From Flaccisagitta enflata (lineage: Eukaryota > Chaetognatha > Sagittoidea > Aphragmophora), in contig OZ231128.1 in assembly GCA_965153355.1 (NCBI GenBank), forward strand, positions 25,110,001-25,174,000: DNA of 64,000 nt. The letters run 5' to 3'. How positions within the stretch are numbered: the stretch's first letter is position 1; every line of letters begins with the position of its first letter. The notes beneath the pieces were generated by a model. The model was given only the letters and a program-made list of their open reading frames with translations. It ran no database searches and was not told the origin of the DNA. This document shows, piece by piece, positions 13,469 to 22,859 of this stretch. A program made the position numbers and the translations under genes.

Positions 13469-16354
13469 GTCTGTATTTTGTCGTCAAATCTTTTTTTGAG
13501 TCAGTCTGTCTGTCTGTACTGAAGAAATCAAAAAGTCGATATTCATTGATGCGTGAACGGGAGAAAAGGACATGTCCTCGCATGTACCTAGTGTCAAGAG
13601 GTTTGTCAGTCTGTTGGTGAATGTGGGCCAACTTAAATTAAAAAGTAAACCATGCAGACTCAGGGATATGTGAAATATAATCATTTACAATTTGACCATC
13701 GATGCATCAAACGTTTCATGTTTTTAAAGATCATGTCAGCTTTTATGGACGAGAGGATTTGAATGGTCGACCATGAAATTTGGGTGGTCGGGCAAATCGC
13801 CAAGAGTGCCTTTGAAGTCTTTTGATCGAAATCAATCCTCGCTCATAAAATTCAAGAGAATGAGATTTAGAGCCTGAACGAGCCATATTTTCATCCAGCC
13901 GCATCAAAACAACTTAAATCCGATGAGATGCACATATTTAAGCACACACGACTCGCCAGTTTTTGATGTAAACCAGCAGCAAAAACTGTAATTGACACAG
14001 TGGATGTTGATAGCGATACTGTGAGCAAAAAGCGTAGCACTGCTAAGTTAGCGATAGTGGCATAGACATTTTTGTCCGCGACGGAATACCATTCCGACGC
14101 GGACTATAATTCGAGGCGGGTGGGTGTCGTCGTCGTCGTTGTCGTCGTCGTCCACACTTTTAAAAATGGGCTAACTTTTGAACGCCTTGACCGATTTGCT
14201 TCATATTTGGAGGAAAGTTGTACTAGGGTAAGCTGCTTTGCGGCCTATGCGTATGTTATGATCCGACCCACCCAACCGGCCCAACCAGCCTACCAGCCTA
14301 AAAGTGAAAAATGTGCATAACTTTGGCATTTTTCAACCGATTTGGTTGAAACTTGGTATGTAGTCTCTAAATGGAAGGACTCAACATATGTATTTGAATT
14401 GTAAAGATTTTAGCATGCTAACCGGCCAAACCAGCCTACCACCCAACCAGCCTACCAGCCAAAAAGTGAAAAACGTGCAACTTCTGCATTTTCAACTGAT
14501 TTAGTTGAAAACTTAGTATGTAGTCTCTAAATGGAAGGATTCATGTATTTGAATTGTAAAGATTTTTAGCATGCTAACAGGCCAAACTGACCTACCACCC
14601 AACTAGCCTACCAGCCGAAAAGTGAAAACGTGCATAACTTCTGCATTTTCAACCACGGTTAAAACTTGGTATGTAGTCTCTAAATGGAAGGACTCAACAT
14701 ATGTATTTGAATTATAAAGATTTTAGCATGCTAACCGGCCAAACCGGCCTACCACCCAACCAGCCTACCAGCTTAATAGTGAAAAATGTGCATAACTTCT
14801 GCATTTTTCAACCGATTCGGTTGAAACTTGGTATGTAGTCTCTGAATAGAAGGACTCAATATAAGTATTTGAATCGTGAAGATTTTAGCATGCTAACTGG
14901 CCAAACCGGCCTACCACCCAACTAGCCTACCAGCCTTAAAGTGAAAAAAGTTAATAACTTTGGCGTTTTTCAACTGATTAGGTGTAAACTTGGTATGTTT
15001 TCTCTAAATGGAAGGACTCAACATATATATTTGATTTGTAAAGATTTTAGCATGCTAACCGGCCTACCACCTTAAAAGTGAAAAATGTGCATAACTTGAA
15101 CAATTCTCAATCGATTTGGTTAAAATTTGGTATGTAGACTCAAAATTAAATGGCTCAACCTTTGTATATGAACAAAGCAGCTTATCTCTCAACCCCTATT
15201 TGACCGCTATTTGACAAGACCATTTGACAATACTGTTTGACAACGGTATTTGACAACGGCGTTTGACAACACTTCGACAACACCATTTGACAGCGCCGTT
15301 TGACAACGCCAACAACATCTCCGTTTGACAACATCGCCGTTCGACAACATCGCCATTTGACAACGCCGTTCGACAACGCCATTTGACAACGCCATTTGAC
15401 AACGCCATTTGACAACGCCCTTCGACAACGCCCTTCGACAACGCCCTTCAACAACGCCGTTCGACAACGCCATTCGACAACGCCGTTCGACAACGCCGTT
15501 TGACAACGCCTTTTGACAACGCCGTTCGACAACGCCGTTCGACAACGCCTTTTGACAACGTCGTTTGACAACGCCTTTTGACAACGCCGTTCAACAACGC
15601 CTTTTGACAACGCCATTCGACAACGCCATTCGACAACGCCGTTCGACAACGCCGTTCGACAACGCCGTTCGACAACGCCGTTCGACAACGCCGTTGACAA
15701 CGCCGTTCGACAGCGCCGTTCGACAACGCCGTTCGACAACGCCGTTAACAACGCCGTTGATAACGCCGTTAAACAGCGCCGTTCAACGCCGTTGGCAACG
15801 CCGTTCGACAACGCCGTTCGACCGCCGTTGACAACGCCGTTCGACAACGCCGTTCAACAACGCCGTTCGACAACGCCGTTCGACAACGCCGTTCGACAAC
15901 GCCGTTCGACAACGCCGTTCGACAACGCCGTTTGACAACGCCGTTTGACCCCAGTCGCGGACCCATACTCTTTCAAGATTTTTTTTTCTCCTTCTAACTT
16001 TATTAGGAGTCCTGATTTGCTTTTCGTCGCGTCAGCGCGTCACTTCCCTACTTTTTGCACAATAATCAGCACTTTCCAAAAAAATTGTTGCACTTTTTCC
16101 GAAGTATCTAGTTATTTCCTTACAACTTTTTTGATTTTCCAGGTTCCAGGATGGACGACCAAAGAGCGGAATTTAATCCCAACATAAGGAAGAAGTCTTC
16201 CTCGAATCCTTCTTCCGTTCAAACGAGATTTGAGATTGCCGCTTTGCTAGAGGTGAGTTCTTGAACACGAATAAGTGGGCATGCCTGATTAACAAGTAAC
16301 ACGGGGTTACAATATTGATTATCGTCGTGGGCGAGTAGACGGACAACCAATCGC

Positions 16355-16438
<84 letters not shown>

Positions 16439-17929
16439 GCACACATGCGCACACCACTGCTTTCTGACAGAGGATTTGTGACAAGAATGATATCACTCCG
16501 GCTTTTTCTGCATTTTTGTGTAGGTCATAGGCATACAAATCAAGAACTATCCTGTGGAAAATCATCCCTAGAGCACATTTGGAAAAAAAGTCCAAAATCT
16601 ATGATTTTTAGCTTCATCATACATGAATAACATTGCAGGTTGGTCTGACTAATTTTTTGACCGCATATTGTCAATCCTGACCTAATTCCCTTTCATTTGA
16701 TAGGTCGCACTACATGGTTTTAAAAAGAAATAACATTTTCATTTTTTAAGCCACCGTTACAAAAATAGCAGCGGTGGCCTAAGATATGGAAATTTGATTT
16801 TTCATCAAAACCATATAGTGCGACCTATCAAATGATAGGGAATTTTACCAGGATTAACAATATGCTGTTAAAAAAAGAGTCAGACCAAATTGAAAATTTC
16901 TTTATGAAAAATGAAGCTAAAAATTATACATTTGACTTTTTTTCAAAATGCGCTCTAGGAATGATTTTCCACTGGATAGTTCTTGATTTGTATTCCTATA
17001 ACCTACACAAAAATGCAGAAAAACCTGGAGTGATATCATTCTTGTCACAAATCTTCCGTCAGAAAGCAGTGACACACACACACACACGCACATGCACACA
17101 CGCACATGCACACACACACATGCACACACACATGCACACACACATGCACACACACACATGCACACACACACATGCACACACACATGCACACACACATGCA
17201 CACAGACAGACACGCACGCACACACACGTACGCACAGAGCATCCTAAATGCGCGCGTAAATTCTTTCTAACTCATCACAGAGTCATCGACTCATCACAGA
17301 CCCTCGAACGGACGGACAAAACCTCCTATAGAGTCACAAGTCTGGACTTAGAACTAGAATGTAACACAGTAGGTCAGTAGCACTAAGATATTTTGTAATT
17401 TTTTTAGCATCCGGAAAAAAAACTCGTTCAACAAATCTCAACATTCTCTTTATTTTTCCCCTCAGAGAAGGAGTCCTTATCCTCAAGTGGTTCTTCCCAA
17501 GTGCGGTGGCTATTTGTTGGAAGAATGTTCTTCTGATTACCTTTTTAATAAAGACGATGTGTTCGTGGTTGAAAGAGATCAAACTACCTCTGTCTACAGG
17601 TGAGGAAACGTTGACCGTGTCGTCGTGTGTTGGAGATGTCGTTGCTGTGTGTTGACTCAGAGGTGCCGATTCTGTGCAGCAGAATAGCAATGCTAGGATT
17701 GCTAGGTGGCAGCCAAGCGCCGTGGTGCGGCAAATGCTGCAGGCCAAGGGCGGCGAAGAAAGTAAGAATGGAAAGAAAGAAAAAAAGAAAAAAAGAAAAG
17801 AAAAGAAAAAGAAAAAAAGAAAAACAAAAAAGAGAAATGAGAGAAAGAGTGAAAAGAGTGAAAAGAAAAGAAGAAGAAAAGAAGAAAGAAAAAAGAAAAA
17901 GAAAAGAAAAGTGAAAAAGTGAAAAGAAA

Positions 17930-17962
<33 letters not shown>

Positions 17963-20900
17963 AAAAAGAAAGAAAGAAAGAAAGAAAGGAAAGGAAAGAA
18001 AGAAAGAAAGAAAAAAAGAAAATCTTGAGAGGTGGAAAAGAAAGAAAGAAAAAAAGAAAATCTTGAAAGGTGGAAAAGAAAGAAAGAAAAAAAATCTTAA
18101 AAGGTGAAATAGAAAGAAAGAAAAAAATCTTAAAAGGTGAAATAGAAAGAAAAGAAACAAGGCCGGATACCCGGCTACCCTAGTAGAGTGCGGGTGGGCA
18201 GGAGCAGTGCTGGAGAAGGTCACTAGGGCATCTGGGCAGGAGCAGTATGCTCAAAAATGCCGAAAAAGTAAGAAAGGGGACCGAGTGACCGACAGACCAA
18301 CCGACGGACCGACAAAGTGGGTTGTAGAGTAGCGTAGCACGCGACTAGAAAAATGCCATTTCAGCAATATCGGTTTCTGCTGCTGTGTAAGTATGACACG
18401 ATCAACAGCGGCTCTTTTGTTGCCGACACTTTAGTCCGTCCGTCGATCTGTGGTGATCGAAAAGTGTGAAAACGCGCATTAATGGTGCCGCAGTTGTGAT
18501 TGTCTGTGTTTAGGAGTGAGCATGGGGTGGGGGAGGGATTGTATGCCCCTGCCCATGTGCCCACCTGTCCGTAACGATATTGTGACCCCGCGTCACTTGT
18601 TCAGGCGTTTGTATGTTTCTCGAAACTGATCAGATTAGTCAGTGGATTATATCCTCATTTGCATATTGCAGTTTGATATTTCATTCACGTTCTTTTGACA
18701 AGAAAAGTGTCATCAACTGCGTCAAATAACTCTCTATTCTTTTGACGAATATAAGGCCTGATGGCTTGGAAAAAAAAAACAATCCAGTAAATGAATCTGA
18801 GAAGTTTTGCTCAAAAACCGTTTTACCCCATATACGATTGCTTTTGTACAAAGAAACTAAGGAAAAGAAAAAATACCTTGAAATCGTGGAATTCTGACAT
18901 TTTGATATCCGGTGAAGCAAATCAGGCGATACCTCCCTCTCAGCCGATGAACGCACTGGTGTACACGGTTGGAACTTGGAAGTAGTAGCTGTCTATGACA
19001 CATTTTATCCAGCTTTACATGTAACATAAAGCATCCTAAAAATTCATAATCCGTCCTTTCTGCCCTTGTCCACTTCTATACGACTACGACTTCTGTAGGT
19101 TGTCGTGTAACAAACTCAGTCTGTAAAAAAAGTTGAGCTAAAATCTTTGTAGTGAAAATTATATGCATTTCCAAAAATATTGCCCATATCTCATGTTTTA
19201 AAGAATGAGTAAATGGATCTGTAAATGCAACTTTTTTCAATTTTTCCTGAAGCCAGTTAGGTATCTAAGTTTAATATCTACCGCTTATTATGCGTTTAAC
19301 TTAAAAATCATATCCCAAATTGTAAAATCTGTACGTTACAAAATATTGAGAAAAAAAATCGAATTCTTCCTTCGTTTGCGCCTTGACTTATGCTACGCGG
19401 CAGCTCAGCAGAATCGGCACCTCTGCTGTTAAGTCTGGGAAGTATGTGCCAATATGCTAAGTCTGTCTGAAACGGAACGTCATGTTGTCTTGGCTTAGTG
19501 GAGCCGTGTTGACCATTTCATTCAATTTCCATCCTGAACGTGGAATTGCCGACAAACGCTTGGACATGACACAATTGACACATAACTTCCATCTTCTCCC
19601 ACAGAAATATCTTCTGGGACCGTCACCACTTCGATTATTACGGTTGCGACGACACTCTGGGAGATTTGGTAGTTTCCGTCAAGCCTTCGTACGAGAGCGG
19701 CGCGATGCGTGGCCGATTCGCGTCTATCGAGGACGCTTTGACGTCCACGGGATTCATCAACGACGCCGGCAGTAGAAACGGCATCGTTGACAGCGCCGAA
19801 TGGACTAACTGCAACGGCTGCGACGCCGGCGTCAAATCCACGCGAGAACGCTTCTCCACTTCATCGTTGACAGATACGCTGTCTCCTACATCTTCATCCT
19901 CCTCATCCCAATCTACCGTCGAGTATCACGTCATCGTCAGAACCAAATCCGAGACTCTTTACGAAGTCGTTCCTTCAAACTCTTTTCCGCCATCTCTTCC
20001 GCCTCGTCCCGGTTCCGCTTCTTCATCCTTTTCCAACGCCAAATCTTCGGAAGACTTGCATCATAACGCCACCACTCACCAGAACTCTTCGTCAACTGCA
20101 CCATCCCCGTCCGTGACGCAGCTGCTGGCGTCGGCGTTTCCGGCATTGGCGGAAGTGGAGCGTTTGGCGCCGGTATTGACTTACGAGGCGCCGCAAATGT
20201 TGTTGAATTACGACGAACATAATCGCAGCGCCAATTACAAATTTGGGGTGATTCTGCAGCGAGGACGTCAAGTCACGGAGGAGGAGATGTTTAACAATTG
20301 CATCGATGAAGCGGAGGAGGAGGAAGAGCGAACGGAAGTGGTGAGTTTCGAGGCGGAGGAAAGTTACGAAGCCGATGACGATAATGATGACGTTATGATT
20401 AACAACGGAGTCGTCCTTCCGACGAACGACGTCGACGGTAGTCGTGACTTCATGATGGGGTTCCGCAGCGGCAGGATTCATAGCGGCGACAGCGGACGCG
20501 GCGGCAGCGGAGACGGTTTGCAGCGCAAAGAGCCACGGAAAAGACACGAGCTGTTTCAGTTTATGGACCTCATCGCGGATCGTGTGCGATTAAAAGAGTT
20601 TCAAGGGTTTCGTGGAGGATTAGACGTGAAATCCGATCATACCGGCAGCGAGTCTTATTACACGCGACTCAGAGACGGCAGGGAAATCATGTTTCACGTC
20701 TCCACGTTACTTCCGTTCCTTAGCAACGACAAACAACAACTACAAAGAAAGAGACACGTCGGCAACGACATGGTCTGCGTCGTGTTTCAGGAAGAGGTGA
20801 GACGCGAGAGAGATGCATAGATGCATGGATAAAAGCATGGACTTAATTAATTTGCTCAGTTGTCCCTTCAGCTGCAGCTTCTAGTCATCATTGGCACAAA

Positions 20901-22656
20901 TTGTAGACAACGGACAAGACTCATATTCGAAGTTACACCATTTTTCATCAAGATACCATCTTCCTTTTTTTCTCCTTTTATCTCCAGAACACTCCCTTCT
21001 CGCCTGACATGATCGCGTCGCACTTTTTGCAAGTGTTCCTGGTCGTGCAGCCTGTGGACAACGGTTCTCGATATCGCATCTCCGTTACGCGGCGTGCCGA
21101 CGTACCGGATTTCCCGCCTGCACTTCCCGTTGACGGGCTATTTGATCGGGACGACGAGACGCTCGGAGAGTGGATCCTTGCGAAACTAATCAACGCTGAG
21201 CACGCGTGTTATGCGACGAAGAAGTTGAGCGAGATGCAAAACAGGACGAGGGCGACGCTTTTTGAGGTTAGTTGTTCTGGTCTAGATTTGATATTGAAAA
21301 TTGAATTGAAAATGTTGATAACGGGTGTTCTAATGATAACGAGTATTCAAACAAAATCTTTCTGGGCATAAACGGGTATGCAGTGCCCAAGACTGACGAA
21401 TGGCGTGAATTCTTTGAATATACCGATATAATAGTCAAGCAAGCGCTTTCACTGAGGATTTTCTCTCCCCCCCCCCCCAGGCGTTGATCGGCGATTTGCG
21501 GGCGAAAAACGAATCTTTTTTAGAAACGACATCTTTCGTCAGCGCGGCCTCCGTCGAGAACAACTCCAACAAAAAGGCATCGAAGAAAGAAAAGGAGGCC
21601 GCGAAAAAGCAGGCGGAGAAAGAAAAGGAGAGGAAAAGAAGCAAAGTGAAAACGACGAAAAGTTTGGGCGGCAGCGGCGGTGGCGGCGGCATCGACGACT
21701 CCACAGAAGCCCAACAACCAGAGAGGAAGACGCGTAGTCTAGGAGAGATGCTGAATCCTCTGACGGCCAACTTCATCTCTTACAGCCACCCCAACACGCC
21801 GATGCCGCAGAAACGATCCAGTCAAGACGACGGTAGTCTCAACGGCGACGCGGCCGCCGATGGTTCACGATCTAACGGCCGCACGACGCCAAGATTGGGA
21901 TCCTATCGGCAGCAACGGTCCGTCAGTCGCGTCCGCAGGGTCCCGATTTCCGCGAGGTCATCCGGGATTGACAAACCAGACGTGGACGATCTTTACAGCG
22001 TCGTCGGTCACGACAATCATCAGTCTTCATCTTCCGACCAAGTGATCTCGCCTTCGACCGTCGCCGTCTCGGCCAATGAGACCGTCGATTCGTCGTCCAA
22101 AGAAGCTTCCTTGGAGGACGAAGCCATTTCGATCCGATCCAACAATTCCGAGTATTCTTGTTCCGACGACAACGCTGCGCTCGATCTCAGCGACGATGCT
22201 ACGCAGCATCACCATCATTATCATCTTCATCATACGCGGCGTCACGGCGACGCCCTTATTAGTCCCGTCCAATCAGCGGCGTCGTCTAGCGTCAGTCCCA
22301 CCCAGTCGGCGTCGACCAATCACAATGGTCCTTCATCCAGAATGTATTTAGACTATCATCTCCAGAGAAGTAAAATCCAGAGTTTGTCGATGGTTAGAAA
22401 GGTCTCGCAAAACAGTTGGGAGACCGGCAGTTGTCCGGGAGACGAGAGCATTGACAGTCACGTCGTTCTCGACAACAACAACGCGGGAGGAGAGAAGAAT
22501 GGAAGAAGCAACGAGGATATGATGAAGAGACTAATCGCGGAAAATGCGGCACTAAAGAAGCAGTTGGATCAACTGCAAGCCAATCAACTTTGTCATCAAA
22601 CGCATAACTACTCTATTCTTACCGATCTTTCGTCCTTAAAACAAACCACGGTCTAG
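13230..22656 (+). CDS. RAP1GAP: Rap1 GTPase-activating protein (RAP1GAP-like), six exons, 5' incomplete
   Basis: RapGAPs switch off Rap1/Rap2 by supplying a catalytic Asn ('Asn thumb') for GTP hydrolysis; RAP1GAP also carries a GoLoco motif that binds GDP-bound Galpha-i/o. The joined exons (13230-13468, 16143-16252, 17466-17599, 19605-20796, 20988-21266, 21481-22656) give 1,042 complete codons and a TAG stop with no frame break. Domains: serine-rich N terminus; GoLoco around residues 71-87 (TLDQLLKLQGSRMDDQR); RapGAP domain from about 117 to 655, with catalytic Asn at about 548 in HVGNDMV and the signature KLINAEHACYATKKL; basic stretch about 681-710; serine-rich tail; leucine-repeat coil about 996-1024. 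The protein is longer than vertebrate RAP1GAP (about 660-730 residues), mainly from low-complexity insertions and the tail. The start codon is not in the recognised exons. SIPA1-type RapGAPs lack GoLoco, so RAP1GAP is the better match. Confidence 0.9.
14074..15962 (+). mobile_element. Family C hairpin-ended element with ~160-bp cores and minisatellite
   Basis: Inside RAP1GAP intron 1. The left end is a 14-bp-arm hairpin, GTCCGCGACGGAAT, loop ACC, ATTCCGACGCGGAC, with one A-A mismatch. Next come a GTC trinucleotide tract, six copies of a ~155-165-bp core (14160-15180; each holds CAACCGATTTGGTTGAAACT and TGGAAGGACTCAACAT) and the 13-bp array. The right end GTCGCGGAC inversely repeats the left terminus. 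A second copy with the same ends lies at 62701-63656. It has no coding capacity. The layout recalls bivalve pearl elements. Confidence 0.7.
15200..15950. repeat. 13-bp minisatellite (CGACAACGCCGTT)n
   Basis: About 57 copies of CGACAACGCCGTT with variants CGCCATT, CGCCTTT and ATTTGA. It gives long open frames on the minus strand (up to 221 residues of SNGVVERRCRTAL) that are repeat artefacts. It lies just before the right end of the family C element. Confidence 0.9.
16143..16252 (+). CDS. RAP1GAP: RAP1GAP exon 2: second half of GoLoco
   Basis: Acceptor TTTTCCAG; 110 bp. It completes the split Gly codon and encodes SRMDDQRAEFNPN, ending EIAALLE before GTGAGT (phase 0). The SRM-D-D/E-QR core is the part of GoLoco whose Arg reaches the nucleotide of Galpha.GDP in known structures. 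Confidence 0.9.
16291..16340 (+). mobile_element. Family B fragment
   Basis: AACAAGTAACACGGGGTTAC followed by AATATTG and GTCGTGGGCGAGTAGA matches the start of family B; the rest is replaced by a CA microsatellite. Confidence 0.5.
16359..17237. mobile_element. Foldback bounded by CA repeats on both sides
   Basis: In RAP1GAP intron 2. Inverted arms of about 290 bp: the left starts ACTGCTTTCTGACAGAGGAT (16456) and the right ends with its counterpart near 17070. The inner halves meet around TAGGTCGCACTA...TAGTGCGACCTA (about 16700-16830). CA tracts border both sides (16359-16454 and 17072-17237), the right one interspersed with CATG. It is non-coding. The structure matches 4367-5058, but the arms are different sequence. 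Confidence 0.75.
17466..17599 (+). CDS. RAP1GAP: RAP1GAP exon 3: start of RapGAP domain
   Basis: Acceptor TTTCCCCTCAG, donor AG/GTGAGG; 134 bp. It encodes RRSPYPQVVLPKCGGYLLEE and then an acidic stretch to TTSVY. PYP..VLP..GGYW/L is the conserved opening of the RapGAP domain in RAP1GAP proteins. Confidence 0.9.
17657..17760 (-). mobile_element. Family E fragment
   Basis: GAGGTGCCGATTCTGTGCAG followed by AGCAATGCTAGG..GGCAGCC is the reverse of the CAGAATCGGCACCT end of family E. A matching octamer end ATTTGCATATTGCAG lies at 18657-18671, so one copy may have been split by the purine tract and elements between. Confidence 0.45.
17756..18150. repeat. Polypurine GAAA tract
   Basis: Nearly 400 bp of G/A only on the + strand: GAAA, GAAAGAAA and AAAGTGAAAAG units, including three tandem copies of a longer unit with AATCTTGARAGGTGGAAAAG. 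It is in RAP1GAP intron 3. Confidence 0.9.
18156..18352 (+). mobile_element. Family A short hairpin element
   Basis: It starts AACAAGGCCGGATACCCGGC and contains GGTGGGCAGGAGCAGT and a GACCGACGGACC tract. It ends GGGTTGTAGAGTAGCGTAGC, ACGCGACTAGAAAAA, a slightly decayed terminal hairpin. It abuts the GAAA tract. Confidence 0.65.
18374..18601 (-). mobile_element. Family B short element, minus orientation
   Basis: Read on the minus strand it begins AACAAGTGACGCGGGGTCAC, exactly as the copy at 5771-5973, and ends toward the GTCCGTCCGTCG tract. Identity of the first 20 bp in both copies marks a real element terminus. Confidence 0.65.
18602..19604. other. Rest of RAP1GAP intron 3
   Basis: No exon seen. 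It contains two family E pieces: ATTTGCATATTGCAG at 18657-18671 and CTACGCGGCAGCTCAGCAGAATCGGCACCTC around 19394-19424. Confidence 0.45.
19605..20796 (+). CDS. RAP1GAP: RAP1GAP exon 4: most of the RapGAP domain with low-complexity insertions
   Basis: Acceptor TTCTCCCACAG, donor GAG/GTGAGA; 1,192 bp, unusually large. Conserved blocks in order: FWDRHHFDYYGCDDTLGDLV, YHVIVRTKSETLYEVVP, QMLLNYDEHN, YKFGVILQRGRQVTEEEMF, LKEFQGFRGGLDV, REIMFHVSTLLPF, QQLQRKRHVGNDMVCVVFQ. The Asn of GNDMV is the catalytic residue of the family. Between the blocks are insertions of about 75, 45 and 84 residues: Ser/Thr-rich, Ser/Pro-rich, and acidic followed by Gly/Arg-rich. Confidence 0.92.
20988..21266 (+). CDS. 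RAP1GAP: RAP1GAP exon 5: RapGAP domain C-terminal part
   Basis: Acceptor TTATCTCCAG, donor GAG/GTTAGT; 93 codons. It encodes NTPFSPDMIASHFLQVFLVV, RYRISVTRRADVPDFPPALP and LAKLINAEHACYATKKLSEM, all conserved RAP1GAP blocks, and ends RTRATLFE. Confidence 0.93.
21481..22656 (+). CDS. RAP1GAP: RAP1GAP exon 6: C-terminal tail and stop
   Basis: Acceptor is a run of C ending in CAG; stop TAG at 22654-22656. It begins ALIGDLRAKN, completing the RapGAP domain, then a Lys/Glu-rich stretch (KKEKEAAKKQAEKEKERKRS), GGSGGGGG, long Ser-rich regions, a His-rich patch (HHHHYHLHH), and near the end MMKRLIAENAALKKQLDQL with leucines seven apart. The tail has no known domain. Codons are balanced and GC-richer than the flanks, as expected for a real exon. 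Confidence 0.88.
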   Translation, partial: ALIGDLRAKNESFLETTSFVSAASVENNSNKKASKKEKEAAKKQAEKEKERKRSKVKTTKSLGGSGGGGGIDDSTEAQQPERKTRSLGEMLNPLTANFISYSHPNTPMPQKRSSQDDGSLNGDAAADGSRSNGRTTPRLGSYRQQRSVSRVRRVPISARSSGIDKPDVDDLYSVVGHDNHQSSSSDQVISPSTVAVSANETVDSSSKEASLEDEAISIRSNNSEYSCSDDNAALDLSDDATQHHHHYHLHHTRRHGDALISPVQSAASSSVSPTQSASTNHNGPSSRMYLDYHLQRSKIQSLSMVRKVSQNSWETGSCPGDESIDSHVVLDNNNAGGEKNGRSNEDMMKRLIAENAALKKQLDQLQANQLCHQTHNYSILTDLSSLKQTTV

Positions 22657-22853
22657 TAATTAAATAGAATTAAATTTCCTAATGTATTTTTGACTTATTT
22701 AAGTTTACATTGTCCGTTGTCCTGTGAAACTGTTGGCTCGATACCTCTATCCCTTTAAATCAGCACGAATTTGTAGCTGAACTTGTCAATCAAATGTCTC
22801 AAAATGATCTAGTATCGTGAATCTTTACCGCGCCATTTAAATTTCTGTGATGA

Positions 22854-22859
22854 AATAAA
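22854..22859 (+). promoter_or_regulatory. Candidate poly(A) signal of RAP1GAP
   Basis: AATAAA about 200 bp after the RAP1GAP stop codon, the first canonical hexamer seen downstream. Confidence 0.6.

Noticed and set aside
15182-15847. 221-residue minus-strand frame (SNGVVERRCRTAL repeats)
   Set aside because: 13-bp minisatellite in a RAP1GAP intron.
17674-18223. Lys/Glu- or Phe/Ser-rich frames across the GAAA tract
   Set aside because: Simple-repeat translation inside an intron.
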